From Actinomycetota bacterium (lineage in GTDB: Bacteria; Actinomycetota; CADDZG01; WHSQ01): 64,000 nt of DNA. The stretch spans positions 912,756 through 976,755 of the forward strand of contig JAUJNI010000002.1 in assembly GCA_030446465.1 (NCBI GenBank). Direction: 5' to 3'. The position numbers and the translations under genes are program-made. Under the pieces are notes generated by a model. It was given only the letters and a program-made list of their open reading frames with translations. It was not told the origin of the DNA and made no database searches. This document shows positions 19,386 through 26,869 of this stretch, one piece after another (position 1 is the stretch's first letter; each line of letters starts with the position of its first letter).

Positions 19386-19478
19386 GGACCGGGCCTACTA
19401 TGTGGACCTGCGGAAGGACAACCGGGCGTCGAGACTCAGCGTCAGCCTTCTATCAAGTCACTTCCGCAGATCCGGTCC
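19386..19478 (-). ncRNA. Structured leader of the IS110 element; bridge-RNA candidate
   Basis: Two nested perfect inverted repeats: GGACCGG (19386-19392) with CCGGTCC (19472-19478), enclosing CTGCGGAAG (19408-19416) with CTTCCGCAG (19461-19469). About 44 bases remain in the interior. IS110 elements are known to make a guide (bridge/seek) RNA from the noncoding end next to the transposase. The location fits. I cannot assign target- and donor-binding loops by eye. Confidence 0.4.
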
Positions 19479-19714
19479 CGGCCGAGGAGACCGTCGATTT
19501 CAAAGTCAGCGCCACGGTGCTGGCGGCGACAGGGTGCGGTGGAGTCATCCCCGGCCGGTACCGGACACTCTCGTTTAGAACCAGACTCCACCCGTGGATT
19601 CATACGCCCGGGTGCGGTGGACCAGTAGGTACTTACCCAACCAGCTCACCCAAGCCGGAGACGTTGGTGGTGACTGGGTGAAAGCTTCCCTCGACATCAT
19701 GAAGCACGGGGTTC
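19479..19714. other. Noncoding stretch between IS110 leader and small membrane gene
   Basis: I see no convincing gene, terminator or repeat. The open frames here have no recognisable sequence. It may contain the outer end of the IS110 element: CCTTCTAT occurs at 19446-19453 and again at 18324-18331, beyond the transposase stop, but eight bases is weak evidence for the element ends. Confidence 0.3.
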
Positions 19715-20008
19715 TTAGAGGACGTGCCTGAGGGTCGGCCACGCGGCAAGCAGGAGGAGGGTGACCAGCGACACGCCAAGAATCCAAAGCCGGGTCCGCA
19801 GAGGGATCTGGATCAACAATTTAGGGTTAGTGACCTTTGCGGTCTTCGATATCCTGTCGTCTATCTCTAAGAGCACTAAGACAACCAGCGAAGCAAACAT
19901 CGTAAGGAAACCTTCCCAGAGTCCCTGTACCAAGAACCACGCGCACAGGCCAGCAAACACGGCTAACGCGGTGCGCCGAAAGATCCGAATCACCTCGTGC
20001 ATCGTCAT
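19715..20008 (-). CDS. Small membrane protein, unknown; 5' end abuts an IS3 remnant
   Basis: 97 residues from ATG 20006-20008. Hydrophobic segments are at about 12-45 (TALAVFAGLCAWFLVQGL, FASLVVLVLLEI) and 72-90 (LWILGVSLVTLLLLAAW). The start codon lies only three bases inside an IS3-type terminal repeat, so the original N-terminus may be lost. No family recognised. It differs in sequence from the other small membrane protein at 16590-16952. Confidence 0.4.
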   Translation of the reverse strand: MTMHEVIRIFRRTALAVFAGLCAWFLVQGLWEGFLTMFASLVVLVLLEIDDRISKTAKVTNPKLLIQIPLRTRLWILGVSLVTLLLLAAWPTLRHVL

Positions 20009-20011
20009 TTG

Positions 20012-20100
20012 TGGAGTTCCCCCGGTTCAGTGGACAGTTTCTAGTTGAGGCCTGCTGATCTTCTCGTAGTACCTCCTTTCGTACTCCACCGGCGGCCAGA
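20012..20100 (-). mobile_element. Remnant of a second IS3-family element (terminal repeat plus transposase C-terminus)
   Basis: 20012-20037 reads like an IS3 terminal repeat (on the minus strand CTGTCCACTGAACCGGGGG then AACTCCA). Directly upstream, the minus strand encodes PPVEYERRYYEKISRPQL followed by ETVH and a stop, the usual C-terminus of IS3 OrfB. No more of this element is present, so only one end survives. Confidence 0.6.
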
Positions 20101-20106
20101 GGTGCT

Positions 20107-20182
20107 TCAGTCGTTGTTGGTGTACTCCTTGACGTTGCTGTTGCAGGTGTAGCTGGTCGAGCGACGTTGCCCTTGGCGTCGA
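20107..20182 (-). pseudogene. RHS/YD-repeat fragment
   Basis: The minus strand reads IDAKGN, then after a one-base shift TSYTCNSNVKEYTNND and a stop. This resembles an RHS unit of the type DAKGN-TSYTYD-NGN. It is short, and the assignment rests partly on the larger RHS remnant close by. The rest of 20183-20442 shows no gene. Confidence 0.35.
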
Positions 20183-20442
20183 TGGCGGACTAGGAGGTTG
20201 AGATCCTCATTTACTCCTTCGGCGTTCTACCAATAACCAGACTGCGGAAGGGCCCAGTAAAGCGATTGTTGAGAAAGGAAGAAATTCAAATCGCGTGATC
20301 GTACCGCTAAGAAGCAAAATAGCACTGATGAGGATGATCACCGCAGCCATCACGAAAGCTACCTTGACTGCGACGTGCATGCGATATTCGTCTCTCCCGA
20401 CAACTTGCGATGCCTCGGACCCTATGGCTTCAAGACTTAACC

Positions 20443-21226
20443 CTATTCTTCTTCCTCACAGCCATAGCTTATTGCTGCGCCTGCAATCGCAAAGCCCGCG
20501 CCGAATGAGGTTGTGATGCCAAATGTTGCTCCTCCTAGACCCATGAGCGCTCTGGTTGCAACGCCCCAGAATCCCCCGATCGTGCTTCCTGCGGCGCAAT
20601 GCGAGCGACCGCTGCGATCCAAGTGATTGACCGGTCGCAGGCAGCGTACAAGTACTGATTCAACACATTGGGCTGGACAGCTGGCCCTTGACCGGATCCG
20701 TCTGTGTCCACCGCAGCAGGCCGGGGTCGTAGTAGCGGGTGCCGAACTTGTAGAGGCCGGTCTGTTTGTCGAAGTAGCCTCCTGCGAAGCGCCACGGGTT
20801 GTCGACCAGGGGCTCGTCGCTGATGAGCTTGCATACGGATCGTACCGGTACCGTGCGACGACCTCTCCGGATGCGTTGGTCAGGCCCACCACCGAACCGA
20901 GCGCGTCGAACAGGTAGTAGTGCCTGCCCGTGGGCGTCCGCTGGCTGATGAGCTTGCCGTCCGGGTCCCGCGTGTAGGAGGTCACGGGCGGTGCCTTGAC
21001 CCCTCCGACCGGGGGCTGCTCGACTGCGACTCCGAGGAGGTCGTAGGAGAAGCCCTTGTTGCCTGCGGTGATTCGTTCGTCCTGGCTCGCGTCCGCCTAG
21101 GTCATGTCGAAGGGCACGCCCCCAGGCGGCGTGATGGAGGTCGTCTGGTCCTTGGCGTTGTGGACAGCTTCATCCCTGTGAGCTCGAGGTCATGTTGCCG
21201 TTGGGATCGTAGTCGTACGTCACATC
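20443..21226 (-). pseudogene. RHS-repeat (YD-repeat) protein C-terminal remnant, multiply broken
   Basis: From right to left: VTYDYDPNGNMTSSSQG then stop; NAKDQTTSITPPGG, an in-frame TAG (21098-21100), then DERITAGNKGFSYDLLGV; HYYLFDALGSVVGLTNASGE and VARYRYDPY; in another frame PWRFAGGYFDKQTGLYKFGT and RYYDPGLLRWTQTDPVKGQ; then NQYLYAACDRSITWI and a 50-residue tail ending SYGCEEEE. YRYDPYG, GxYDxxTGLYKFGTRYYDP and NxYxYA are the RHS core signatures that precede a variable C-terminal toxin. At least three frameshifts and two stops rule out a working product. The tail is Gly/Ala-rich and hydrophobic, with no known toxin motif. Confidence 0.85.
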
Positions 21227-21253
21227 GCCGGACTACTCCATCTCACCGGGCGC

Positions 21254-22009
21254 TTACTTCCGGACCATCTCGCCCTCGCACAGGGTGAAGCTGTCGCCGC
21301 GCCGGTCGATCGATGCACAGTCACCCGAGAACGACATCACCCGGAAGCCATCTGCGAACGGCTCGCCGCGCCCCACGGTATAGACGGTGCTGTTCACCTG
21401 CACGCGGGCCGCTCGGGAGCCTTGGCGATCGAAAACATCGATTAGCTTCACTTCCCTGCCGGAGACGATCTGGGTCCCATCGCCCGCCGCGTCGCCCTCC
21501 TGGGCGCCCGTGCTCCCCGAGTCCCCCGAACCGCTGCCGTCATCCGTGGTGTCGCCGTCACCGGTGCCGGTCCCATCACCGGTGTCGCCGGTTCCCGTGG
21601 TGTCGCCGGTTCCCGTGGTACCGCCGGTGCCCGTGGTGTCGCCGGTTCCCGTGGTGTCGCCTGTGTCGGTCGTCCCTGTCCCCTCGTCCGTGGCGCCGGT
21701 CGTCGCGCCGTCACCCCCTCCGGTGGTGTCGACGAGCGGCTCGAAGGGGTCCCGAGAAGCGAAGACGTCGAAGCTCTTCACCTTCTTGTCGTCATTCTTG
21801 CCTCCGGGGATGGCAGGGGCGGTTGGGGATGGCGTAGCCGTCGGCGCCGCAACCGGAACGTCGGCCTCCGCCGAGGTGTCGTCTCCCCCACCACCTCCTC
21901 CAAGGAAGGTGACCGCCAGGACGATCAGAAGGACGGCGAACAGAATCGCCACAATGATGAGCTGGCGCTTGGACGCCGACCCACCCAGAGAACGAGACGA
22001 AGTCGACAT
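21254..22009 (-). CDS. PilP-like pilus assembly membrane protein
   Basis: 251 residues, directly after pilO (3-base gap). Short cytoplasmic N-terminus, one membrane segment (QLIIVAILFAVLLIVLAVTF, residues about 16-35), then an extracytoplasmic part. It includes a FASRDPFEPL motif like PilP/GspC linkers, a Thr/Gly/Asp low-complexity stretch (about 95-160) and a small C-terminal domain (VKLIDVFDRQGSRAARVQV and [19 protein letters not shown]). PilP normally links PilNO to a secretin, which a monoderm lacks, so the true role is open. Its 3' end is duplicated at 16317-16473. Confidence 0.65.
   Translation of the reverse strand: MSTSSRSLGGSASKRQLIIVAILFAVLLIVLAVTFLGGGGGGDDTSAEADVPVAAPTATPSPTAPAIPGGKNDDKKVKSFDVFASRDPFEPLVDTTGGGDGATTGATDEGTGTTDTGDTTGTGDTTGTGGTTGTGDTTGTGDTGDGTGTGDGDTTDDGSGSGDSGSTGAQEGDAAGDGTQIVSGREVKLIDVFDRQGSRAARVQVNSTVYTVGRGEPFADGFRVMSFSGDCASIDRRGDSFTLCEGEMVRK
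21581..21661. repeat. 18-bp tandem repeat in the PilP-like gene
   Basis: About 4.5 copies of GGTGTCGCCGGTTCCCGT with a few substitutions. On the coding strand each unit encodes TGTGDT (consensus TGDTTG). The period is a multiple of three, so copy-number change keeps the reading frame and only alters linker length. Confidence 0.85.
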
Positions 22010-22012
22010 CGC

Positions 22013-22624
22013 CTAACCCGTGGGGCTCGGCGCCGGGCTGGGGGCCGGCGCGGTGGTAGTCGTCGTCGCGGGGGTCGTGGTTCCCTGGAAGAAGATGCGG
22101 GCGGTCGCCTGGAGGTCGATGGTGGTCGCGCCCCCGTTGGGATCCTGCTCACCCGTCATGGTGAAGTTGTCGATCCTCAACGCCCGCTCGAGCTCGTAGA
22201 GGCGGCGCATGAAGTCCTGAACCGCGAAGTAGCCGCCCTTGGCGCCGACCGTCATCCTGACCTCGGCCACCGCCGTTGTCTCGGGCGGCGACTTGGGAAG
22301 CTCCGGGGTGATCTTCACGAAGTCGAGGCCCGCTTCGACCGACGCCTGCTGGACCTGGAAGATAAACTCGGGAATGTCGTAGTCCTCGGGCACCAGCTTG
22401 GTGAACTTCTGAAGCGCCGCCCGCAATTGCGGCGCCTGCTTCTCGAGCGCTCGCAGGCGCGCCAGCTCGGTGGTCAGAACGGTGGAGCGATCCTCTTCCG
22501 CCGCAATGTCTTTGTTGACCTCGGTCAGGTCGCTCTGACGGCTCCTGATCAAGAAGAAGTAGGTAGCCAGCAGTACGAGAAGCACCGCTACCAACGTGAG
22601 CACCATCCGGGCGCGGGCGCTCAC
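22013..22624 (-). CDS. pilO: Type IV pilus inner-membrane component PilO
   Basis: 203 residues from GTG 22624, overlapping the pilN stop by 4 bases. One N-terminal membrane segment (MVLTLVAVLLVLLATYFFLI), a coiled coil (about 30-65, DLTEVNKDIAAEEDRSTVLT), and a ferredoxin-like domain (DIPEFIFQVQQASVEAGLDF; KGGYFAVQDFMRRLYELERA). The tail is Thr/Pro/Ala-rich and extracytoplasmic. PilO pairs with PilN to link the PilM ring to the pilus. Confidence 0.88.
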   Translation of the reverse strand: MSARARMVLTLVAVLLVLLATYFFLIRSRQSDLTEVNKDIAAEEDRSTVLTTELARLRALEKQAPQLRAALQKFTKLVPEDYDIPEFIFQVQQASVEAGLDFVKITPELPKSPPETTAVAEVRMTVGAKGGYFAVQDFMRRLYELERALRIDNFTMTGEQDPNGGATTIDLQATARIFFQGTTTPATTTTTAPAPSPAPSPTG

Positions 22625-23280
22625 TCCAGACCCTCGAGGAAGGGATGGAAGGCGGCAGCCTTGGCGTTCAGCTCGAGCGTGCTGTCGAAGTCAACCACCT
22701 CGCGGCCACCCGCTTCGGTCGCTTCGGTCTCCGTTGCGTCGTTCAAATAGACGCTGTCGAACTCCTTGACGGTGTCGAGACTCAAGAGCCACTTGGCGAC
22801 TCCGGGCTGAGACAAAGAGGAGCCCTGGAACTGGATGCGACCGTAGGCGACCTGATCAGAGATCCGCACCGGCGCGGTCTCGGTCCCCACGGGCGTCGCA
22901 CCCTCGGTCGCGCCGGCCGATGCGGTCATGGAACGCAGCCAGATCTCACCGGGAAGGATGCTTGAGATGTCGTTCAGGACCGAGGGCCACGCGACGTCTC
23001 CTGCCAGAACCGCCTGCAACGCGGCCCTCTTCGAGGTCACATCTGCTGCCATGTCGGAGTAGACCTGCAACTCGTCGACTTGGCTCTGGAGCTCGTCGTT
23101 GCGCGCCCGGGCCGCGGCGAGATCCTCATTGGCGACGGAGAGACGCCCCCCTAGAAGGAACCAATAGAACAGCAAGAGGCTCAGCAAGACCGCTCCACCA
23201 ATCAAGATGCCGGTGAGAACACGCCGCTCGCGCTGCCTCCTCGCATACATCTGCGGCAGGAGATCGATGCGTCGGATCAT
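22621..23280 (-). CDS. pilN: Type IV pilus inner-membrane component PilN
   Basis: 219 residues, ATG overlapping the pilM stop. The N-terminus IRRIDLLPQMYARRQRER is the cytoplasmic PilN motif (INLLP-type) that docks in the PilM groove. One membrane segment (VLTGILIGGAVLLSLLLFYW) and a coiled coil (NEDLAAARARNDELQSQVDE) follow, then a periplasm-like domain with ISSILPGEIWLRSM. Part of the pilM-N-O-P-like run. Confidence 0.9.
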   Translation of the reverse strand: MIRRIDLLPQMYARRQRERRVLTGILIGGAVLLSLLLFYWFLLGGRLSVANEDLAAARARNDELQSQVDELQVYSDMAADVTSKRAALQAVLAGDVAWPSVLNDISSILPGEIWLRSMTASAGATEGATPVGTETAPVRISDQVAYGRIQFQGSSLSQPGVAKWLLSLDTVKEFDSVYLNDATETEATEAGGREVVDFDSTLELNAKAAAFHPFLEGLE

Positions 23281-24338
23281 CGGCCGTCTCTTCCCAGCGC
23301 CAATCCGACGGCCGCGGCGGCAACGGGCTCCACCTGGGCGACCTGCTCATCGGTGAGCCCTGACCTCGTGACGTCGACCTCCGCCAGAGGTGCCGCCACC
23401 TCGACCGACTGTTCCAGCGCTTGCTCGAGCTCGTCGAGCAGGCCGGGCGTGAGTGAGCCTCCTCCGGTCACCAAGACCGAGGACACCGGCTCGCTGTCCT
23501 CTTGTGAAAGGTAGTAATCGATCGAGCCCCGGATCTCCTGCACCAACCTGGTCACCGGGCCCGCCACGACCCGCCGGGCATCCTCCGATCCGAAGCCTCC
23601 GGCGAGGTCGAACTTGGCAGCCTCGGCGTCCTCGAACGACCATCCCATCGCCTGCTCCAGAGCGTGAGTGGCGTCGTCTGCCCCAATGACGAGGATCCGA
23701 ACGAAGCGGGGCTCGCCGTTGTGGTGAACCACGATGTTGGTCACTTCACCGCCGATGTCCACGATCGCCTCGGCCCCCGCCAGACCGACCTCGCCCCGCG
23801 CCGCGGGACTAACTGCTCTGGCGATTGCAAAGGGGGCCAGGTCGACTCCAACGGGCTGCAGGCCTGCGGCCGCGGCGACGCCCACGAACTGTTCCACCAT
23901 GTCGCTCGAGGCGGCGACGAGCAGGACCCGCATGACGCGGCCCTGATCGGCAGACTCGTAGTCGGCCAGGATCTCATAGTCGATTTCCGCCTCGTCCACG
24001 GACAGGGGGATGTGATCGGCGATCTGGAAGCGCAGAGAGGACCTGAACTCCTTCTCCTCCAGGTACGGCAGCTCGACCTGACGCACGACAACGCGCTGGT
24101 TCGCCACTCCAAGGACTGCCTTCTTAGACCGCAGCTTGGCCCGCTTCCACAGCTCTGCTATGGCCTCTGACAAAGACCCCTCGTCGCGGATCTCGCCTTG
24201 CGCGACGACTCCTGGAGGCAGAGCGACCTGGGCGAACTTGACCAGCGAAGGGCCGGACCTCCCGGAGGTGATCTGGGCTGCTCTGACCGCGCTGGTGCCG
24301 ATGTCCAGACCGACCACAGGGGCCGATCCGATACCCAC
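23277..24338 (-). CDS. pilM: Type IV pilus actin-like ATPase PilM
   Basis: 353 residues from GTG 24336-24338, with GAGAGG upstream. Actin/FtsA fold: VVGLDIGTSAVRAAQI (phosphate 1), VDIGGEVTNIVVH (phosphate 2), VSSVLVTGGGSLTPGLLDEL (adenosine). It forms a cytosolic ring around the base of the pilus machine and binds the PilN tail. Directly follows the small HTH gene by 3 bases. Confidence 0.93.
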   Translation of the reverse strand: MGIGSAPVVGLDIGTSAVRAAQITSGRSGPSLVKFAQVALPPGVVAQGEIRDEGSLSEAIAELWKRAKLRSKKAVLGVANQRVVVRQVELPYLEEKEFRSSLRFQIADHIPLSVDEAEIDYEILADYESADQGRVMRVLLVAASSDMVEQFVGVAAAAGLQPVGVDLAPFAIARAVSPAARGEVGLAGAEAIVDIGGEVTNIVVHHNGEPRFVRILVIGADDATHALEQAMGWSFEDAEAAKFDLAGGFGSEDARRVVAGPVTRLVQEIRGSIDYYLSQEDSEPVSSVLVTGGGSLTPGLLDELEQALEQSVEVAAPLAEVDVTRSGLTDEQVAQVEPVAAAAVGLALGRDGR

Positions 24339-24341
24339 GGC

Positions 24342-24539
24342 CTACCTCTCCGTGTAGACCGCTCGCTCAGTCAGATAGCGCTCGACATCCCGTCGCCGGA
24401 TCCTGTAGTTCTTGCCGACGCGTATGGCGGCAAGCTGCCCGGCTTTGATAAGGCGGTACACGGTCATGTTCGACACGCGCATGATCTGGGCGACCTCGGC
24501 CACGGTGAGCAAGTGCTCATCGAAGTCCCGTACGGCCAT
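24342..24539 (-). CDS. Small MerR/excisionase-type HTH DNA-binding protein (BldC-like)
   Basis: 65 residues from ATG 24537-24539, with AAGGTGAGG upstream. Almost the whole chain is one winged helix-turn-helix: LLTVAEVAQIMRVSNMTVYR, then LIKAGQLAAIRVGKNYRI and a short RRRDVERYL helix. It has the size and layout of the actinobacterial developmental regulator BldC and of excisionases. It is co-directional with and 3 bases from pilM, so it is most likely a local regulator of the pilM-N-O part. The start was chosen by the ribosome site and domain boundary; a longer frame to 24620 has no homology. Confidence 0.85.
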   Translation of the reverse strand: MAVRDFDEHLLTVAEVAQIMRVSNMTVYRLIKAGQLAAIRVGKNYRIRRRDVERYLTERAVYTER

Positions 24540-24565
24540 CCCAGCCTCACCTTCGGATAGATGTC

Positions 24566-24612
24566 GACCATTGGTCATCCCCGCCTTTTGGGCGGGAACA
24601 CATTGAACAATG
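24566..24612. promoter_or_regulatory. Two short palindromes and a GC hairpin upstream of the HTH gene
   Basis: GACCATTGGTC (24566-24576) and CATTGAACAATG (24601-24612) are both perfect dyads sharing a CATTG/CAATG half-site. Between them CCCGCC and GGCGGG pair around a five-base loop. A TTGACC (24626-24631 on the minus strand) with TTCAAT 17 bases on could be a promoter that overlaps the second palindrome. This would suit autoregulation by the HTH protein. Confidence 0.4.
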
Positions 24613-24704
24613 GTGCACAACAGCGGTCAAGAGCAATATCGGCACGCACCACTGGCCCTTTACCGTCTGGGCAACATTCCTCTAGGCACATTCCGTGGAG
24701 CTGC

Positions 24705-26216
24705 TCAGCGATCGAGCTCGCTCCAGTGGGTAGGGACGACGTCGAGAAAGGGGCCCGGCATGTTCTGCACCCAGCATTCATCGAGCTGGAAGGTCGCCCC
24801 TCCAACCACGTTGAAGCGATCGGCTATGACCGTCCCGTTGATCGTGGCGCCACCCGTGTACTTGATCTCGCCGTCCAGGATGACCGCGCCGTTGACCTTG
24901 ACGTTGGAGTTCAGGTCCGCCCCGCCGTTTCTAACGACCATGACCACCGACTTCGTGTTATCGGGGTTGGCGGCGTCACAGCTCCAAACGTCCGCATTCC
25001 ATCTGATCTCATTGGAGGTCGGGGTGCCGGTGAGGAAGTCGAAGTAGGCGACGAAGTTATTGATGCCTTGGCCCTGCAAGGGCGTCGAGACTTGACCGGT
25101 CTGCCAATTCGACGACGCCGTGATGGGTGCGCCGGCCAGCGTGCAGCTCGAGGTCGAGCCACTGATCGAGCAATAGAGCCCACTTGCCTTGGCGGCCTCT
25201 TTCAGGAGCTGGTGATCCTGCTCGTCGAGCAACTTGGGCCTCGCCGTCACGAGGTCGTTCGCGGAGAAGCGTGACGACAGCGGAAACCCCGTCTGGCCGT
25301 CGCACCCGCCGGTGATCGGACCGGATCCGGAGGAGCCGTCGCTGTCCCACAGCGACTGTGTGCTCCCTGTGCCGTTCGGCTTGCCACTCTTGTTCGCGCC
25401 GCAGTTCTTGGTCCCCTCCGCGCCACCCGTGAACTCGGGGACGCTTCCGTTGGATTGGAGAAATATTCCCTGCGCGGCGTGGGCGGCAGAGGGAACCTGC
25501 TCGGTCATCGAGCGGCCGCTGACCCCCGACGTCGAGAAGAAGTCACTCATCTTGTAATAGGGGTCGATGCCGGTGAATTCGAGTTGCTTACGGCCGGTGA
25601 TCACCGTCTCCGACACCATGCTGGCACCGATGATGCTTGGCGTCCCGTTGCCCTCGATGCGGTTGGCGTAGATCCCAATGGGGAAGCCAAGTGGCTTTAC
25701 GGCGACGACCTGGCGGATGACCCGCTTGGCGTCGGGTTGAACGGTTGGAGAGTTGCTCGTGCATGTCGGAGTCGGGATCGCGCATCCGGTCGCGGTGATC
25801 GCAAAGTACGCGTTGCGGTCGTGAGCGCTGAGGGGGGGACCCCCCGTCTCGGGGCTGCAGGTCTGAGGGGGGAGCTTTCCCGCAGGAACGGACGCGTCTG
25901 GGTTGAAAGGAACCAGCTCGGCGCTGAAGCTTCCGCTTCCTATCTTGCCGGTAGGAATGGCAAGAGCGGGCTTGCCGTTGCATCCCGCGGTACGCAGCTG
26001 CGCATAGGTGAACCGCCCGCTTCTGATCAATTGAATGAACCGGTCGATGCCCGCCTCTGCGTACGACAGCGCCTCTGTTGCCTTGCGATCCTCGCGCCCG
26101 GCCCGCAGCTCCTGGATCGTCGTCAGCGCTGCCACCGAGGTGACCGCGGTGAGCGCGGCGCCGACGAACAGCACGGTCACCATCGCAACTCCCCTCTGGT
26201 TCCCAATCCGGTTCAT
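24705..26216 (-). CDS. PilX-like pilus assembly protein, large
   Basis: 503 residues. The N-terminus GVAMVTVLFVGAALTAVTSV is a PilX_N-type membrane helix preceded by NQRG. AALTTIQELRAGREDRKATE and ALSYAEAGIDRFIQLI form the following amphipathic helix. The long remainder is Ser/Thr/Gly/Cys-rich and extracellular (about 10 Cys), and ends in a beta-like region with VKVNGAVILDGEIKYTGGAT, as in polymer-forming or adhesin domains. Classical PilX is about 200 residues. Overlaps the PilW-like gene by 4 bases. Confidence 0.75.
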   Translation of the reverse strand: MNRIGNQRGVAMVTVLFVGAALTAVTSVAALTTIQELRAGREDRKATEALSYAEAGIDRFIQLIRSGRFTYAQLRTAGCNGKPALAIPTGKIGSGSFSAELVPFNPDASVPAGKLPPQTCSPETGGPPLSAHDRNAYFAITATGCAIPTPTCTSNSPTVQPDAKRVIRQVVAVKPLGFPIGIYANRIEGNGTPSIIGASMVSETVITGRKQLEFTGIDPYYKMSDFFSTSGVSGRSMTEQVPSAAHAAQGIFLQSNGSVPEFTGGAEGTKNCGANKSGKPNGTGSTQSLWDSDGSSGSGPITGGCDGQTGFPLSSRFSANDLVTARPKLLDEQDHQLLKEAAKASGLYCSISGSTSSCTLAGAPITASSNWQTGQVSTPLQGQGINNFVAYFDFLTGTPTSNEIRWNADVWSCDAANPDNTKSVVMVVRNGGADLNSNVKVNGAVILDGEIKYTGGATINGTVIADRFNVVGGATFQLDECWVQNMPGPFLDVVPTHWSELDR

Positions 26217-26869
26217 CGCTGGTTCCTCAGCTGCACTTGGGTGAAGAACTCGCTCGTCGCCTCGTCCTCTGTGACCTGCATCGCGATGGTCACCTCCGAG
26301 ATGAAGCCCAGCTCGTCGCCGTCGAGCGCCCCGTTGTTGTTGCCGACGCCGGGGGCCTGGTCGATCTCGCCTGCAGACACCGAGCCGTTCTTGTTCGAGT
26401 CGTATTCCAGTCGCCCGCTCGAGTAGGTGAAGACGGGTTGACGGCAGTTGCCAGAGCCGTCCCGCAGGCAGTCGACCCCGCGCATGAGCACCTCTCCGTT
26501 CAAGGTCACAGTTCCCCTGCGGTTACTCGACGGATTGAACTGGAACCTCACGCGCTCGTAGTCCCCGGACGGATCGGCCGGCGTTGGCTGGATGCTGCCG
26601 TTGCCGTTGAAGTCGATGTCGACCGAGTAGGAGCTCGACTGCGCGCTCCTCAGGGCCTGACCCTCCCGCGTGTCCCTCACCAAGCGGTTGAAGCCGAGGC
26701 GGGCCTCCTGGGACACGCCCGACACCGACGTCGTCCTGTCGGAACCCGAGGACACCGAGAACATCACTGTGTAGAACCCCACCGACACGACTGCGAAGAG
26801 CCCCATGGCAACGAGCATCTCGATCAACGTGAAGCCGCGCTGGGAGTCGGTAGCGAAGGAGCTAGGCAC
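26213..26869 (-). CDS. PilW-like minor prepilin with EF-hand-like loops
   Basis: 218 residues from GTG 26867-26869; a start 18 bases earlier is possible. Prepilin peptidase site G|FTLIEMLVAMGLFAVVSVGF after a 12-residue leader, with Glu5. The body has three Asp/Asn-rich loops: DIDFNGNGSIQ, DSNKNGSVSAGEID and NNNGALDGDE. The second fits the Ca2+-binding EF-hand/dockerin pattern DxNxNGxxxxxE. Overlaps the preceding and following genes. Confidence 0.8.
   Translation of the reverse strand: MPSSFATDSQRGFTLIEMLVAMGLFAVVSVGFYTVMFSVSSGSDRTTSVSGVSQEARLGFNRLVRDTREGQALRSAQSSSYSVDIDFNGNGSIQPTPADPSGDYERVRFQFNPSSNRRGTVTLNGEVLMRGVDCLRDGSGNCRQPVFTYSSGRLEYDSNKNGSVSAGEIDQAPGVGNNNGALDGDELGFISEVTIAMQVTEDEATSEFFTQVQLRNQR

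Noticed and set aside
19575..19787. A 70-codon minus-strand frame
   Set aside because: No ribosome site and no protein-like composition; it overlaps the better membrane-protein frame.
21540..21690. CRISPR-like array
   Set aside because: The repeats are contiguous 18-base units without spacers and lie inside a coding region.
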